A DNA stretch of 64,000 nucleotides from Aeromonas veronii. Lineage in GTDB: Bacteria; Pseudomonadota; Gammaproteobacteria; Enterobacterales; Aeromonadaceae. The notes beneath the pieces were generated by a model. It was not told where the DNA came from and did no database searches. It saw only the letters and a list, made by a program, of their open reading frames with translations. Positions 35,074 to 45,200 of the stretch are shown piece by piece. The translations under genes were made by a program, and so were the position numbers. The stretch is taken from the NCBI GenBank assembly GCA_041319085.1, contig CP101033.1, positions 2,134,501 through 2,198,500 of the forward strand, given 5' to 3'. Position 1 is the first letter of the stretch; every line of letters begins with the position of its first letter.

Positions 35074-38000
35074 CGCAGGGCGCCGAGGGCCTTGTCCGAC
35101 ATGGAGCGCAGCTCGTCGCTGTCAAGGTACGCCAGCTCGCGCTTGTTGAGGCGCTTCTCGACGTCGGTCTCCCGCGCCAGCCGCACCACCCGCGACCAGC
35201 TCGCCTTGTGAGCCACCAGAGATTTACGGGCGCTGTAGTAATCCTTGCCTTCCAGCTTGAGACGACCGCCAAGGGATTCGATCTCGCGCTTGGTGACCTG
35301 CAACTGGGCCTCGGCGCTGGTGCGACGAGAACGGGTGCGGATCAGCAGCTCTTCAATCTCTTTCTTGTGGGCGCGCGCCTTCTCTTCCATATCGTCAGAG
35401 AGGGTCAGGCCCATGGCCGCCAGCTCCTGCTCGAACTCGGTCAGGGTCTGGCGCTTGGCCGACGCGCTGGAATCGAGCGCGGTGCGCAGCTGCAACGCCT
35501 CGGTGTGGCGCTGGGCAATCTGCTTGTGCTGTTCAGCGGCGGTGCGGGCCGCCAGCTCGGCCGCTTTCAGCTTCTCTTTGAGTCGTTCGCTCATCTCGGA
35601 CGCCTTGCCCAGCAGGTCTTGCGCATCCTGATAGGCAAAGTGCGGCAGACGGGCCACCAGCTGATCGAGGGCGTAGCAACGGCGCTTCTGCTCAGCCAGC
35701 AGATCGCTCACCTCGTCATAAGCGGCCTGCAGCGCGGCCAGATCCTGCGGATCCTGACGCAGCACCTGCACCATGGTTTCCAGTTTTTCCAGCGCCTTGC
35801 CGTGTTTGGCGATAAAGGCTTCGGCCTGTTTCAGTGCTTCCACATCGGCGTGAGCCGCCTCGAGGCGGGCGGCCAGGTCTGCCTCGGCAAAGAGGTGGGC
35901 AAAGGGCAGCATCCCCTGCACCAGCTGGATATGGCGGGTCAGCTGGGCGGCGGCCGCTTTGGCATCACTCAGCTGTTTGTCGCACTCGCCGATGGCACCT
36001 TGCAGCGCGCGCAGTTCGGCCTGTTTGGCCTGCACTTCGGCTTCAGGGTCGGGGCGGAAGGCGATATCCAGATGCTGGCCGATAAAGTCGCGGAAGTGAC
36101 CGTAGAGACGGTGGTACTTCTGCTGCTCGAAGGCGGCCTTGGCGTAACCCTCGATGAGACCTTCGCGTTCAAGGTCGAGCTGCTCGATCCGCTTTTCCCG
36201 GGCGGCGCGACCAAACAGCGGCAGCTCGGGGTAGCGGGAGAAGCGTACCTGACGCTTGCTGGTGCGCACCAACACGGCGTCTCCCAGCTCGTCGGCTTCC
36301 ACCAGGTCCTCGTCAAAGGAGTCGGGGTTGCCCTGAATCAGGTAAATATCTTCCGGGCAATCTTCCAGCTTTTTCAGCCGCTCGATGGCGCCTTCAAGGT
36401 CGAGCACCACCAGGGCGCTGCGAGCCGGGCCGTAGAGCGCGGAGTAGTAAGGGGCATCGTCGATGGAGATGTCGTCATAAACATCGGAGAGCAGCACGCC
36501 CCCCACCTGCTCGGCGATGCGGGCAAGACGCGGATCCGCCTCGCCAGCCCCCAACTGCAGGTTGCGAATTTGCAGCTCCAGCGCCTGTTTCTGCGCCGCG
36601 ATGCGGTTGCTCTCCTGCTCGAGCTCGCGCTCCTTGTCGAGCACTGTCTGCATACCGGCCGAAAGCTCTTCGGCGGTGGCGAGCGGCAAACCGCTCTGCT
36701 CGCGCAGCTGCTCGAGCTTTTCAAAGGATTTCAGCCAGCGCGGAGCCAGCTTGGTGAGCTCCGCAATATCGCGACCCAGCTGGGCACCCTGATGCTCGAG
36801 GCTGGCGCGGCGCTGGTTCACCTCGGCCTGCTGCTCGGAGAGCTCCTCCTGACGGGTGCGCTGGGCTTCGAGGAAGATCTCCAGCTCATCCTGGCTGGCA
36901 ATCAGCTGGCCAGAGGCCTGCTGCAGCTCGTCACGCAGCTTGAAGAGACTCTTCTGGCTTTCACTCTCTTTCTCGAGGCGAGCCAGCGCGGCACGCAGCC
37001 CCTGCCCCTGGGCAATGCGGGCCTTGTCTTCGATGTGACGCTTGAGCAGCGCCTGCGCGGTAGGCCAGGCGGCCTCGCGCACTGTTTCGGGGGCGATACT
37101 GAGTAGCAGCGCCAGCGCCGCTTCGTGCTCGGCCACCGCTGCCTTGGCCAGCGCCAGTTGCTGCTCGGCCCCCAGCACCCGGCTGGTGAGGCTCTGCTCG
37201 GCGCTGCGGAACTGGTGCAGGGTGTCGCTCGCCTGTTCGGCGGTCAGCCCCGGCAGCTCGCACTGCTCGCGGGCATTTTCCAGCGCCTGCACCGCCTGAC
37301 GGTACTGGATGGCGCGGGTCTGCTGAATATCCAGCGCCTGCTGGTAGTCGGCCAGCTGGGTCTTGAGGCTGTCGACTTCTGCCTGTGCCAACTCCTTGCG
37401 CTCCTCCACCTCCAGCAGCTGGCCGTGGATCTCCTCCACGATCGCCTGCTGTTGCTCCAGCTTGTCGACCAGCTCCGCCAGATCGGCGCGATACATCTCG
37501 ATCTTCTTCTGCAAGCTGACGGCAGCCATCACCTTGGCCAGGTGCTCGGCGGCAGACTCCAGCTCGTCGGTCAGCAACTTCTCACGGTTGGTGAGCTGCT
37601 CCACCTCGTCGGCCAGATAGATGGCGCGCTGCTTCTCTTCGGCCAGCAGGCGACGCTTGCCAGCCAGCTCCTGGCGGGCCTTGAGGGCCAGCTCGGAGAG
37701 ACGGTTCTTCTCGGCGGCGTTGCGCACATAGTCGGCCGCCACATAGTGGGTGGTCTCGGTAATGAGGTTCTTGAACAGATCCCGCTGACCCTGGGTCTCT
37801 TTTATGGCCTCCAGCGTGCGGCGGTTTTCATAGATGGCCGCCTCCATATCTGCAAACGCCTTGCGCACCCCGGAGTTCTCCGGCAGCAGGTATTCACGTA
37901 AGGAGCGGCTGATGGACGAGGAGATACCGCCGTAGAGGGAGGCTTCAATCAGACGATAGAACTTGCCGCGATCCTTCTGGTCGCGCAACTTCTTCGGGGT

Positions 38001-38543
38001 AATACCGAACTCGAACATGAAGTTGTGATAGTCGGTCACCGTATTGAATTTGGCGACCTTCATGGCCCCCAGCTCGGCGGCCGCCCCTTTCAGATCGGCA
38101 AAGGCGCGCACCCGCCCCTTGCCGTCATCGAGTTTTTCCAGCAGCAGATCGGTGGGTTGCAGCTGCTCTGGCACATCCACCAGCGCGAACGGGGTGATGT
38201 TGACCTTGTTGTCACGGTTGGCCACCTGCTCCAAGTGGACGCCGACCCAGATCCGCTGTTCGCGGCTGTTCATCACTTCCAGCAGGGAATAGCAGTGGCC
38301 GCGCTGCAGCTTGCCGTAGAGCCCCTTGTCACGGGAGGCACTGCTGGAGCCCGCTTCCGTGGTATTGCGGAAATGGAGTAGCGACTGGTCGGGAATGAGC
38401 GCCGCAATAAAGGCCGCCATGGTGGTGGACTTGCCCGCACCGTTGCCGCCAGAGAGAGTGGTGACCAGCTGGTCGAGATCGAAGGTTCGGGCGAAGAAGC
38501 CGTTCCAGTTGACCATGGTCAGGGATTTGAACTTGCCTCGCAC
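34116..38543 (-). CDS. mukB: Chromosome condensin MukB
   Basis: The 1475-residue SMC-like ATPase compacts and segregates the chromosome with MukE and MukF. The N-terminal Walker A SGGNGAGKST (residues 31-40) follows KSLTMVNWNGFFARTFDLD. Long coiled coils flank a hinge region (GGVLLSDVYDDISIDDAPYYSALYGPAR, about residues 690-720). The C-terminal head has [10 protein letters not shown] and [13 protein letters not shown]. The start is GTG at 38543 with GGAGG 7-8 bases upstream, 3 bases after the mukE stop. Full length for the family. Its 3' end is duplicated about 4.8 kb downstream. Confidence 0.97.
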   Translation of the reverse strand: MRGKFKSLTMVNWNGFFARTFDLDQLVTTLSGGNGAGKSTTMAAFIAALIPDQSLLHFRNTTEAGSSSASRDKGLYGKLQRGHCYSLLEVMNSREQRIWVGVHLEQVANRDNKVNITPFALVDVPEQLQPTDLLLEKLDDGKGRVRAFADLKGAAAELGAMKVAKFNTVTDYHNFMFEFGITPKKLRDQKDRGKFYRLIEASLYGGISSSISRSLREYLLPENSGVRKAFADMEAAIYENRRTLEAIKETQGQRDLFKNLITETTHYVAADYVRNAAEKNRLSELALKARQELAGKRRLLAEEKQRAIYLADEVEQLTNREKLLTDELESAAEHLAKVMAAVSLQKKIEMYRADLAELVDKLEQQQAIVEEIHGQLLEVEERKELAQAEVDSLKTQLADYQQALDIQQTRAIQYRQAVQALENAREQCELPGLTAEQASDTLHQFRSAEQSLTSRVLGAEQQLALAKAAVAEHEAALALLLSIAPETVREAAWPTAQALLKRHIEDKARIAQGQGLRAALARLEKESESQKSLFKLRDELQQASGQLIASQDELEIFLEAQRTRQEELSEQQAEVNQRRASLEHQGAQLGRDIAELTKLAPRWLKSFEKLEQLREQSGLPLATAEELSAGMQTVLDKERELEQESNRIAAQKQALELQIRNLQLGAGEADPRLARIAEQVGGVLLSDVYDDISIDDAPYYSALYGPARSALVVLDLEGAIERLKKLEDCPEDIYLIQGNPDSFDEDLVEADELGDAVLVRTSKRQVRFSRYPELPLFGRAAREKRIEQLDLEREGLIEGYAKAAFEQQKYHRLYGHFRDFIGQHLDIAFRPDPEAEVQAKQAELRALQGAIGECDKQLSDAKAAAAQLTRHIQLVQGMLPFAHLFAEADLAARLEAAHADVEALKQAEAFIAKHGKALEKLETMVQVLRQDPQDLAALQAAYDEVSDLLAEQKRRCYALDQLVARLPHFAYQDAQDLLGKASEMSERLKEKLKAAELAARTAAEQHKQIAQRHTEALQLRTALDSSASAKRQTLTEFEQELAAMGLTLSDDMEEKARAHKKEIEELLIRTRSRRTSAEAQLQVTKREIESLGGRLKLEGKDYYSARKSLVAHKASWSRVVRLARETDVEKRLNKRELAYLDSDELRSMSDKALGALRVAVAHDEALRDALRLSEGNRSTEQKVAFYVQVYRYLKDRIRNDIIRSDDPVEAIEEMEIELARLADELKQRETHLSLSSHEVAAKITNIIRREQNRIRVLNQGLQNIAFGLVRGVRLNVNIREAHTRLLTALADQTAMHNDLFADKELSFSEAMAKLFQRLNPQIEQGDRSYQVMGDVLLDYRNYLELEIEVQRGADGWLRAESGALSTGEAIGTGQAILLMVLISWEEESRRLRGKDIAPCRLLFLDEAARLDGKSIATLFELCERQDMQLLIAAPENISPEKGTTYKLIRKVQGKHEHVHVVGLRGFGFSDDKLIA

Positions 38544-38546
38544 TGT

Positions 38547-39266
38547 TTATACCTCCAGATCCAGTTGTTCTTCATCGAGGTCCGCCTCGATATCGTCAAA
38601 CAGCGAATCGCTGCTCGGCATCTCGTCGTCGTGGAAGATAGCTTCACCTTCCTGGATCATCCGCAGCTGGACGGCGCGCGGATCTTCATCGGAGCGCACG
38701 TCGGCGGCGAAACGGAACACCGATTCGTTGACCCGGAATTTGTCGCTGTTGCCAAGGGCGGTGATCATGCCGAGGCGACGCAGGCGACGCATGGAGGTGC
38801 GGATCTTCTCCAAGAGCTTCTTCTTGTCGAGATCGGTACCGCCGGAGCGGCTGTTGACCATCCGCAGCAGTTGCTTCTCGTCAGCCAGGCTCAGTACCTC
38901 TTCTTGCAGCTCGCCCATGGCGAACACCCCTTCCGAGGCGAGGAGATCCGGGCTCAGGTAGAGGTAGCAGAGCACCTTGCCCACCAGCATATCGAGCTCG
39001 GAGAGCACAGTGGTGCCGATGTCGGCACTGGGACGAGGACGCAGGTAGAAAAAGCCTTCAGGCGCCTTGATCAGCTCCACCTGATAACGGCCATAGAAGA
39101 TATCCAGCTCGTTGTGGTACTCCACCAGCGCCGAGTGCTGTTCGAAATCGTCGGCACTGATGTGACGGCCAGAGCGCAAGGCGGTGTCGATGCGCGGAAA
39201 CAAGGGGTTGGCAATCGCCTCTGCGAGCCGCAGCGGCAAGGGAAACTCAGTATTGATCAATGACAT
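38547..39266 (-). CDS. mukE: MukE, condensin subunit
   Basis: The 239-residue protein starts MSLINTEFPLPLRLAEAIAN. ALRSGRHISADDFEQHSALVEYHNELDIFYGRYQVEL and the winged-helix parts match MukE. The acidic tail (SLFDDIEADLDEEQLDLEV) is typical. The start at 39266 overlaps the mukF end by 20 bases, and the mukB start follows its stop by 3 bases. MukE bridges MukF and the MukB heads. Confidence 0.95.
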   Translation of the reverse strand: MSLINTEFPLPLRLAEAIANPLFPRIDTALRSGRHISADDFEQHSALVEYHNELDIFYGRYQVELIKAPEGFFYLRPRPSADIGTTVLSELDMLVGKVLCYLYLSPDLLASEGVFAMGELQEEVLSLADEKQLLRMVNSRSGGTDLDKKKLLEKIRTSMRRLRRLGMITALGNSDKFRVNESVFRFAADVRSDEDPRAVQLRMIQEGEAIFHDDEMPSSDSLFDDIEADLDEEQLDLEV

Positions 39267-40581
39267 AGGCCTGAACCTTGGATCCAGCTTGGTTAATGGG
39301 TTTCCATGCGGGTTGGCGGTGCAGCTCGCGCTCGCCGCTGGCATGGCCCAGGCGCACGGCCTGGTCGATCAGAAGACGCGCCACATCGAAATGGGCGTGA
39401 GCCGGGTAATCCAGCAGGTATTCCCGCAGCACATCGGCCAAGTCCAGCTGCTGGCCCTGCTCGGGATAGCGGGCCAGATAGCGCTCGATGCGCTCCGCCA
39501 GCTCCTGGTTGATGTCCACCATCTCCATGTACTCCATCTCGAGTGGCACCTCGCCGGTTACCTCCTCATCGTGGATGGCGATGGTCTCGTCGCGCAGCTC
39601 CAGCAGACGAGGCTCCTCGGCAATGCGCAGCAGCCAGTTGTGCTGTTCGAAGTTGCGGATGGAATCGCGCAGCCGCTGGCTGAAGGCGCGGTTCTTGTCC
39701 ATGTCGATGGCGTTGCGAATGAACTTGTGGACGTGTCTGTCGTAGCGGGACCAGAGCTCGATGCACTGCTGGCCCCAGCTGGTGATAACGTCAAGACGAC
39801 CTTGCAAGGCGTGAGTCAGCTCCTCAACGTGGAACAGATCGTCGCGCCCTTGCGCTGCTTCCTGAATGTTGAGTAGCCCCGCCTGCAAGCGGTGGCCGGC
39901 GGCGTCCAGGGTATCCTGCAGCTCGCGCAGGGTCTGGCCGGTTTCGTGCAGCAGTTTTTCGCAGCTGTGGATGGCATCGACCCAGTTCTGGGTCAGCAGG
40001 GCCGCGATCTCGCTCTTGACCTGATTCTGCTGCTCATCCATGGCGCGCTGGGTGAGATCGATGCGCCCCAGGGTCTCTTCCAGCGAGAAGGTGAGCCGTG
40101 GCAGCACCTCGGCGTCCCACTGCTCGCGGGTGTTGGTCTCGAGCGCCGCCTTGCGGGCGGTGTCGAGTTCGGCCGCCAAATGCTCAAGCAAGATGGAGAG
40201 CTTGATGGAGTCGACCTGACGCTGATCGAGAAAGAAGTCGACGATGCCGATCCCAAGACGCGACAGGCGATAGAGACTCTCCCCCGCCACCATGTCGGTG
40301 TTGAAGCGCGACAGCAACTGCTGGCGAATAAGGTCGTTGATGGCGTTGTTGGCGCGACCGGTGAGGGTCTCGTCCATCTGGCCAAAAGCATTGCTAACGT
40401 AGCCAAAGGCATCGTGCAGCGCCGCTTCTGACAAGTCCGACTCATCTTCGGACAGGGTCTTGATTGCAATCAGAAAGGCCAGCCGGTCGGTCGGCAGGCT
40501 TAGCGCCAACCCCTCCTGCCTGACCCACCCTACTATCTCCGGCAAAGAACGCTCGGGCAGGGTACGGGATGTACTCATCAT
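39247..40581 (-). CDS. mukF: MukF, kleisin of the MukBEF complex
   Basis: The 444-residue kleisin starts MMSTSRTLPERSLPEIVGWV. It has an N-terminal winged-helix dimerisation domain (residues about 1-110), a helical middle domain that contacts the MukB neck (TRKAALETNTREQWDAEVLPRLTFSLEETL) and the C-terminal winged helix. Two adjacent ATGs (40581, 40578) are possible. It is second in the cmoM-mukF-mukE-mukB operon, the same order as in E. coli. Confidence 0.95.
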   Translation of the reverse strand: MMSTSRTLPERSLPEIVGWVRQEGLALSLPTDRLAFLIAIKTLSEDESDLSEAALHDAFGYVSNAFGQMDETLTGRANNAINDLIRQQLLSRFNTDMVAGESLYRLSRLGIGIVDFFLDQRQVDSIKLSILLEHLAAELDTARKAALETNTREQWDAEVLPRLTFSLEETLGRIDLTQRAMDEQQNQVKSEIAALLTQNWVDAIHSCEKLLHETGQTLRELQDTLDAAGHRLQAGLLNIQEAAQGRDDLFHVEELTHALQGRLDVITSWGQQCIELWSRYDRHVHKFIRNAIDMDKNRAFSQRLRDSIRNFEQHNWLLRIAEEPRLLELRDETIAIHDEEVTGEVPLEMEYMEMVDINQELAERIERYLARYPEQGQQLDLADVLREYLLDYPAHAHFDVARLLIDQAVRLGHASGERELHRQPAWKPINQAGSKVQAYVIDQY

Positions 40582-40669
40582 GACGTTGTCATCTCGTTGT
40601 TGTAATTGAGCGCACAAACTTGCGCGCGGCTACATCCGGTAGCATCAAAAAATCACGTTATCCCGGGCA

Positions 40670-41470
40670 TCAGCTGGCGGGTTTCTGCGCCATCACATGG
40701 ATATAGCGGCCAAGGGCGACAAAAGGCTCCTGACGGCAATATTGCTGCTCCATGGCCAGCAGATCGTCGAACTTTTCGACCTGATCCTGCTTGTGACGCA
40801 TATAGTCGTGGATCACCCGCACCCCGGTCTTGCCGATGATCTTGAGTCCGCCTCGCCCAATCCAGTCATAAACCTGCTCCGGCAACTGCGGATTGGTGGG
40901 CGTGAGCGCGGTCTGGCGCTTCTTGCGCAGGCCCAGTCGCACATAGTCGAAATTGCCCACCACCAGACTCTGGAACAGCAGGCCATGACGGTTGTAGAAA
41001 AGCAGCGACAGTATGCCCCCGGCATTGACGAAAGGGAACAGACCCAGCAAGGTCTGGCGCGGCTCGGCGAGCCACTCCAGTACCGCGTGGCAGAGCACCA
41101 GATCAAAGGTGCCGGTCACATGCTGCTTCAGCTCCTGAATGGGACAATGGATAAGACGAATACTGTCTTCCAGCCCCTTCTTGGCGATCTGGCTGCGGGC
41201 CAGATCCAACATCTCGGCGGAGAGATCACACAACTCCACCTGATGGCCCATGGCCGCCAGCTTCTGGGCGAAATAGCCAAAACCGCCCCCCGCATCGAGG
41301 ATGCGCAACGGCCGATTGCCAAGGCGAGCCAGGCAGGCTTCGATGTCGCTCCAGACCACGGTGGTGCGAATGCGCCCCTTGGTGGAGTCGTAAATGTTGC
41401 GGGCGAACTTGTCGGCGCGCCCATCAAAACTCTGATCGTGCTTCAAGAAGAAACTCAACGTTAGCGCCAC
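40670..41470 (-). CDS. cmoM: CmoM, tRNA 5-carboxymethoxyuridine methyltransferase
   Basis: The 266-residue SAM-dependent methylase starts MALTLSFFLKHDQSFDGRAD. The SAM motif is ILDAGGGFGYFAQKLAAMGH, followed by CHAVLEWLAEP and the family C-terminus. CmoM (formerly SmtA) methylates cmo5U34 to mcmo5U in several tRNAs. It heads the muk operon and is divergent from elyC, as in E. coli, which supports the call. Confidence 0.93.
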   Translation of the reverse strand: MALTLSFFLKHDQSFDGRADKFARNIYDSTKGRIRTTVVWSDIEACLARLGNRPLRILDAGGGFGYFAQKLAAMGHQVELCDLSAEMLDLARSQIAKKGLEDSIRLIHCPIQELKQHVTGTFDLVLCHAVLEWLAEPRQTLLGLFPFVNAGGILSLLFYNRHGLLFQSLVVGNFDYVRLGLRKKRQTALTPTNPQLPEQVYDWIGRGGLKIIGKTGVRVIHDYMRHKQDQVEKFDDLLAMEQQYCRQEPFVALGRYIHVMAQKPAS

Positions 41471-41547
41471 AGGGTGGTGGCCATCCCCAAAAAGAGGGTT
41501 ATTCTGTCACATCCCGAATTTGCTGAAAACTCAAGGAAGTGTCTGCC

Positions 41548-42318
41548 GTGTTTGTGCTCAAAAAGTGGCTGGGTCAGCTGCTGATGCCGCTCCCCCTCTC
41601 CCTCTCCCTGCTGCTGGTCGCCTTGCTGCTGCTCTGGTTTACCCGTTTTCAGAAAACCGGAAAGCTGCTGGCCACCCTCTCGCTGCTGATTGTGGCGCTG
41701 ATGGGGATGCGGCCGGTGAGCTATGAACTGGCCCGCGGGCTGGAGCAGACCTACCCGCCGTTCAAAGTGAGTCAGCACCCCAACATCGACGCCATCGTGG
41801 TGCTCGGCAACGGCCATGTCAGCGATCCGGCAGTGCCCGAGCGTTCCTGGCAGAACAATATCGCCCTGGCCCGCACTCTCGAAGGGGTGCGTCTCGCCCA
41901 GGCCTATCCCGAAGCCGAGCTGATCTTTTCGGGTTATGTGTCGGGTGATCCCCTCTCCAACGCCGAGGTCAACGCCAGGATGGCGATAAGTCTCGGCATT
42001 CCCCGCGCGCGGATGACGTTGTTTGAAAACAACAAAGACACTCATGACGAAGCGGTCAGTATCAGTCGCCATCTCAAGGGAAAAGAGGTGGCATTGGTCA
42101 GTTCTGCCACCCATTTGCCCCGGGCCATGGCCCTCTATCAGGGTCAGGGACTCAACGCCGTGCCGGCCCCCACCGACTACACTGCCAAGCAGAGCCAGGT
42201 ACCTCAGCCGCTCTACAGTTATTTACCCAAAGGGCGTTATTTGATGTATTCCGAAGCTGCCATCCACGAATGGATTGGCGTATGGTGGGCTCGCTTGCGG
42301 GGGCAGGTTAACGAATGA
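41548..42318 (+). CDS. elyC: ElyC (YcbC), envelope biogenesis DUF218 protein
   Basis: The protein of about 256 residues has two N-terminal membrane helices (residues about 8-30 and 36-54) and a periplasmic DUF218 domain (IDAIVVLGNGHVSD, LIFSGYVSGDPLSNAEV, LVSSATHLPRAMALYQ). In E. coli ElyC protects peptidoglycan synthesis at low temperature. The GTG at 41548 gives VFVLKKWLGQLLMPLPL, aligning with the E. coli start, and AAGGA lies about 11 bases before it. GTG 41539 is an alternative. It is divergent from cmoM. Confidence 0.9.
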   Translation: MFVLKKWLGQLLMPLPLSLSLLLVALLLLWFTRFQKTGKLLATLSLLIVALMGMRPVSYELARGLEQTYPPFKVSQHPNIDAIVVLGNGHVSDPAVPERSWQNNIALARTLEGVRLAQAYPEAELIFSGYVSGDPLSNAEVNARMAISLGIPRARMTLFENNKDTHDEAVSISRHLKGKEVALVSSATHLPRAMALYQGQGLNAVPAPTDYTAKQSQVPQPLYSYLPKGRYLMYSEAAIHEWIGVWWARLRGQVNE

Positions 42319-42453
42319 GCGATCAAGCGTTTCATTCCTGATTTGGATCAGGAAAGCGAAAAAAAATTACGTCATTTGCCGCCGGGTCAGCTATCTTGGG
42401 CTCGGTTCAATTCATATAATATCGCGCAATCAAATGCCTAGGAGAGATACAAG

Positions 42454-43209
42454 ATGAGACAGCACCTGGTAATGGGTAACTGGAAACTGAACGGCACCAA
42501 AGCTTCTGTTGAAGCTCTGATCAAAGGACTGACCCCGGCTGCTGCCGCTCATCCTTCTGTGCAAGTCGCCGTCTGCCCGCCGGTTATCTTTTTGGGTCTG
42601 GTTGAGCAACTGACCACTGGCAGCAAGATTGCCTACGGTGCCCAGAATGCTGACGTTCACGAGTCTGGCGCCTTCACCGGCGAAAACGCCCCCTCCATGC
42701 TGAAAGCCTTCGGTTGCACCTACTCCCTGGTCGGCCACAGCGAGCGTCGCACCCTGCACGCAGAGACTGACGACGTGGTTGCAGCCAAGTACGAAGCGAT
42801 CCAGAAAGGCGGCCTGATCCCGGTTCTGTGCATCGGTGAAACTCTGGAGCAGTTCGAAGCCGGCGTGACCAAGAACGTGGTTGAGACCCAGCTGAAAGCC
42901 GTTATCGACCGTTGCGGCATCGCCTCCTTCAACAACGCTGTTGTTGCTTATGAGCCGGTATGGGCCATCGGTACTGGCAAGACTGCCACTCCGGAGATCG
43001 CTCAGTCCGTTCACGCTCACATCCGTCAGTACCTGGCCGGTTTCGATGGCGCCGTTGCTGCTAAAGTACAGATCCTGTACGGCGGTTCCGTCACTGGTGC
43101 CACTGCAGCCGATTTGTTCGGTCAGCCGGACATCGACGGTGGCTTGGTCGGTGGTGCTTCCCTGAAAGTGGACGACTTCTCCCAGATCATCGCTGGCGCG
43201 GCCAAGTAA
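42454..43209 (+). CDS. tpiA: Triosephosphate isomerase
   Basis: The 251-residue TIM barrel interconverts DHAP and glyceraldehyde-3-phosphate. It has the catalytic Lys in NWKLNG, His in LVGHSERR, Glu in VAYEPVWAIGTG and the phosphate loop LYGGSV. AGGAGAG precedes the ATG. TATAAT lies at 42415-42420. It is followed by pfkA after 145 bases containing a GC-rich hairpin (GGAGGGG / CCCCTCC), so glycolytic genes are side by side. Confidence 0.98.
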   Translation: MRQHLVMGNWKLNGTKASVEALIKGLTPAAAAHPSVQVAVCPPVIFLGLVEQLTTGSKIAYGAQNADVHESGAFTGENAPSMLKAFGCTYSLVGHSERRTLHAETDDVVAAKYEAIQKGGLIPVLCIGETLEQFEAGVTKNVVETQLKAVIDRCGIASFNNAVVAYEPVWAIGTGKTATPEIAQSVHAHIRQYLAGFDGAVAAKVQILYGGSVTGATAADLFGQPDIDGGLVGGASLKVDDFSQIIAGAAK

Positions 43210-43354
43210 TCGGCGGCCATGGAGGGGGCGCTTGTCCCCTCCTGCATATCGCTTTTCCTATGGCAGCCCCCGCATCCCATATGAAAGCCGATATAGTAAA
43301 AGTGGCTTGTCTATTTAAACATTCGTATTTGACAACTCAGATCCAGAGGCACTC

Positions 43355-44326
43355 ATGACCAAACAAATCAAACGTATTGGTGTTTTGACCAGTGGTGGCG
43401 ACGCACCCGGTATGAACGCAGCCATTCGCGCCGTGGTTCGCGCCGGTTTGCATCATGGCCTGGAAGTTTACGGTATTTATGATGGCTACCTCGGCCTGCA
43501 CCAGGATCGCATCGTCAAGCTGGAGCGTCACAGCGTCTCCGATGTGGTGAACCGTGGTGGTACGTTCCTGGGTTCTGCCCGTTTCCCCGCTTTCAAAGAT
43601 CCGGCCGTGCGTGCCGAAGCGATCGAAAACCTGAAAAAGCACGGTATCGATGCGCTGGTGGTGATCGGGGGTGACGGCTCCTACATGGGTGCCAAGAAGC
43701 TGACCGAAGAGGGTTTCCCCTGCATCGGCCTGCCGGGCACCATTGACAACGACATCGCTGGTACCGACTTCACCATCGGTTTTGATACCGCGCTGAACGT
43801 GGTCGTTGACGCCATCGACCGTCTGCGCGACACCTGCAGCTCCCACCACCGTATCTCCGTGGTCGAGATCATGGGCCGCCACTGTGGCGATCTGGCCATG
43901 TCTGCCGCCGTCGCTGGCGGTGCCGAGTACGTGATCGTGCCGGAAGTGGCTTTTGACAAAGATAAGCTGCTGCAACAGATCAAAGAAGGTGAAGTAAAGG
44001 GCAAGAAACACGCCATCATCACCATCTGCGAGCACGTTACCGACGTGAACGCCCTGGCGAAAGACATCGAAGCCCTGACCGGTCGTGAAACCCGCGCCAC
44101 CATCCTGGGTCACATCCAGCGTGGCGGTGCCCCGACTGCCCGTGACCGCATCATGTCCAGCCGTATGGGTGCCTTTGCTGTCGAGCAGCTGCTGGCTGGC
44201 CAGGGTGGTCGCTGTGTCGGCATTCAGGGTAACGACATGGTGCATCACGACATCATCGACTGTATCGAGAACCTGAAACGTCCGTTCAATCAGGAACTGT
44301 ACGATCTCTCCACCACCCTGTTCTAA
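43355..44326 (+). CDS. pfkA: ATP-dependent 6-phosphofructokinase I
   Basis: The 323-residue enzyme phosphorylates fructose-6-phosphate. [17 protein letters not shown] (ATP loop), [12 protein letters not shown], the catalytic [11 protein letters not shown], the substrate segment MGRHCGDLA and the allosteric-site [14 protein letters not shown] are complete. A strong terminator follows. Confidence 0.98.
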   Translation: MTKQIKRIGVLTSGGDAPGMNAAIRAVVRAGLHHGLEVYGIYDGYLGLHQDRIVKLERHSVSDVVNRGGTFLGSARFPAFKDPAVRAEAIENLKKHGIDALVVIGGDGSYMGAKKLTEEGFPCIGLPGTIDNDIAGTDFTIGFDTALNVVVDAIDRLRDTCSSHHRISVVEIMGRHCGDLAMSAAVAGGAEYVIVPEVAFDKDKLLQQIKEGEVKGKKHAIITICEHVTDVNALAKDIEALTGRETRATILGHIQRGGAPTARDRIMSSRMGAFAVEQLLAGQGGRCVGIQGNDMVHHDIIDCIENLKRPFNQELYDLSTTLF

Positions 44327-44354
44327 GCCACGCGGCTTGTTACCGGTTGTTGAT

Positions 44355-44383
44355 AAAAAAACCCTCCATCGGAGGGTTTTTTA
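44355..44383 (+). terminator. pfkA terminator
   Basis: ACCCTCC / GGAGGGT stem with loop ATC, A tract before and T tract after, 29 bases after the pfkA stop. Confidence 0.9.
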
Positions 44384-45200
44384 TCTCTCACGCAAGCGGG
44401 TGCATCGGCACTGTGTACAACTCTCACCATGCTGGCGGCCCTCAATCCCAGCCCTTGCGCCGTCGCACTGATCGCTAGCATCAACCGACACCTGCCTAGC
44501 AGCACTGTTTCTGCAATGTCCTGGCTGCTTTATCTCCGTTGGATCCGGCTTGCAATGGCCTCCGTGGACCCTGAGGCGAGCTTGTTTGACATCCCTGTCC
44601 CTGCGTGTGTATCTCCACCTTGTAGACGATATTCAGAATTGCATCTCTCGTTGATGCCTTGTCGTTTATCGACCGACCGGGGCAATCGGTGGTGATAAAA
44701 CAGCCAACAGCCAATCCTTATCCCCCCAATGCGTGGCTCCCCCGCCTGTCAATCGGTGTATTACTGTAAAAATTCAGAGACTTCGTCCTGATAAAGTCAC
44801 GGTGTAACGAGGGTTGGTGACTAGATTTACTCCGCCGACTTTTTTTGGATGAGCTATCTGCATCAGGTATCGTCAAATCATGTCCTGATACACTTTTTAT
44901 GGCCACCAAGACACCTTTATGAAGGAGATAATTTATAAAGCACTAACGAGGCCCCATATAAACCCCACCAAAAAACCACCAAACAAAACGTAAGACACTG
45001 AATTTAAATAAAATAAATTAAAATACTGGATATAATATGCGTAGCCTGCCTCAACGGACGATAAAAACCGCACAATGTGACAGAAATAGCCATTTCAACC
45101 ATTTGAACGAGAAATGACACCATTTTATCAACTCTAACCTTGTTTTAGTCCCTTATTATGGTATTTTGACAACATCAACCAACAACTTAGGGAGAGAAAA
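44384..45200. other. Gene-poor region after pfkA
   Basis: The first half is of ordinary composition with only short frames lacking ribosome sites. The second half (about 44,900-45,190) is AT-rich and could hold promoter DNA for the small ORF at 45201. I see no RNA gene or conserved protein here. Confidence 0.5.

Noticed and set aside
34167..37106. A 979-residue plus-strand ORF
   Set aside because: Antisense shadow of mukB; the sequence is a Leu/Gln/Gly-rich reverse reading of coiled-coil codons.
44813..44828. GGTTGGTGACTAGA resembling ATTGGTGACTAGT near 10374 as a second attachment site
   Set aside because: The match is short and lies in ordinary chromosome with no phage genes near 44.8 kb; chance is the simplest reading.
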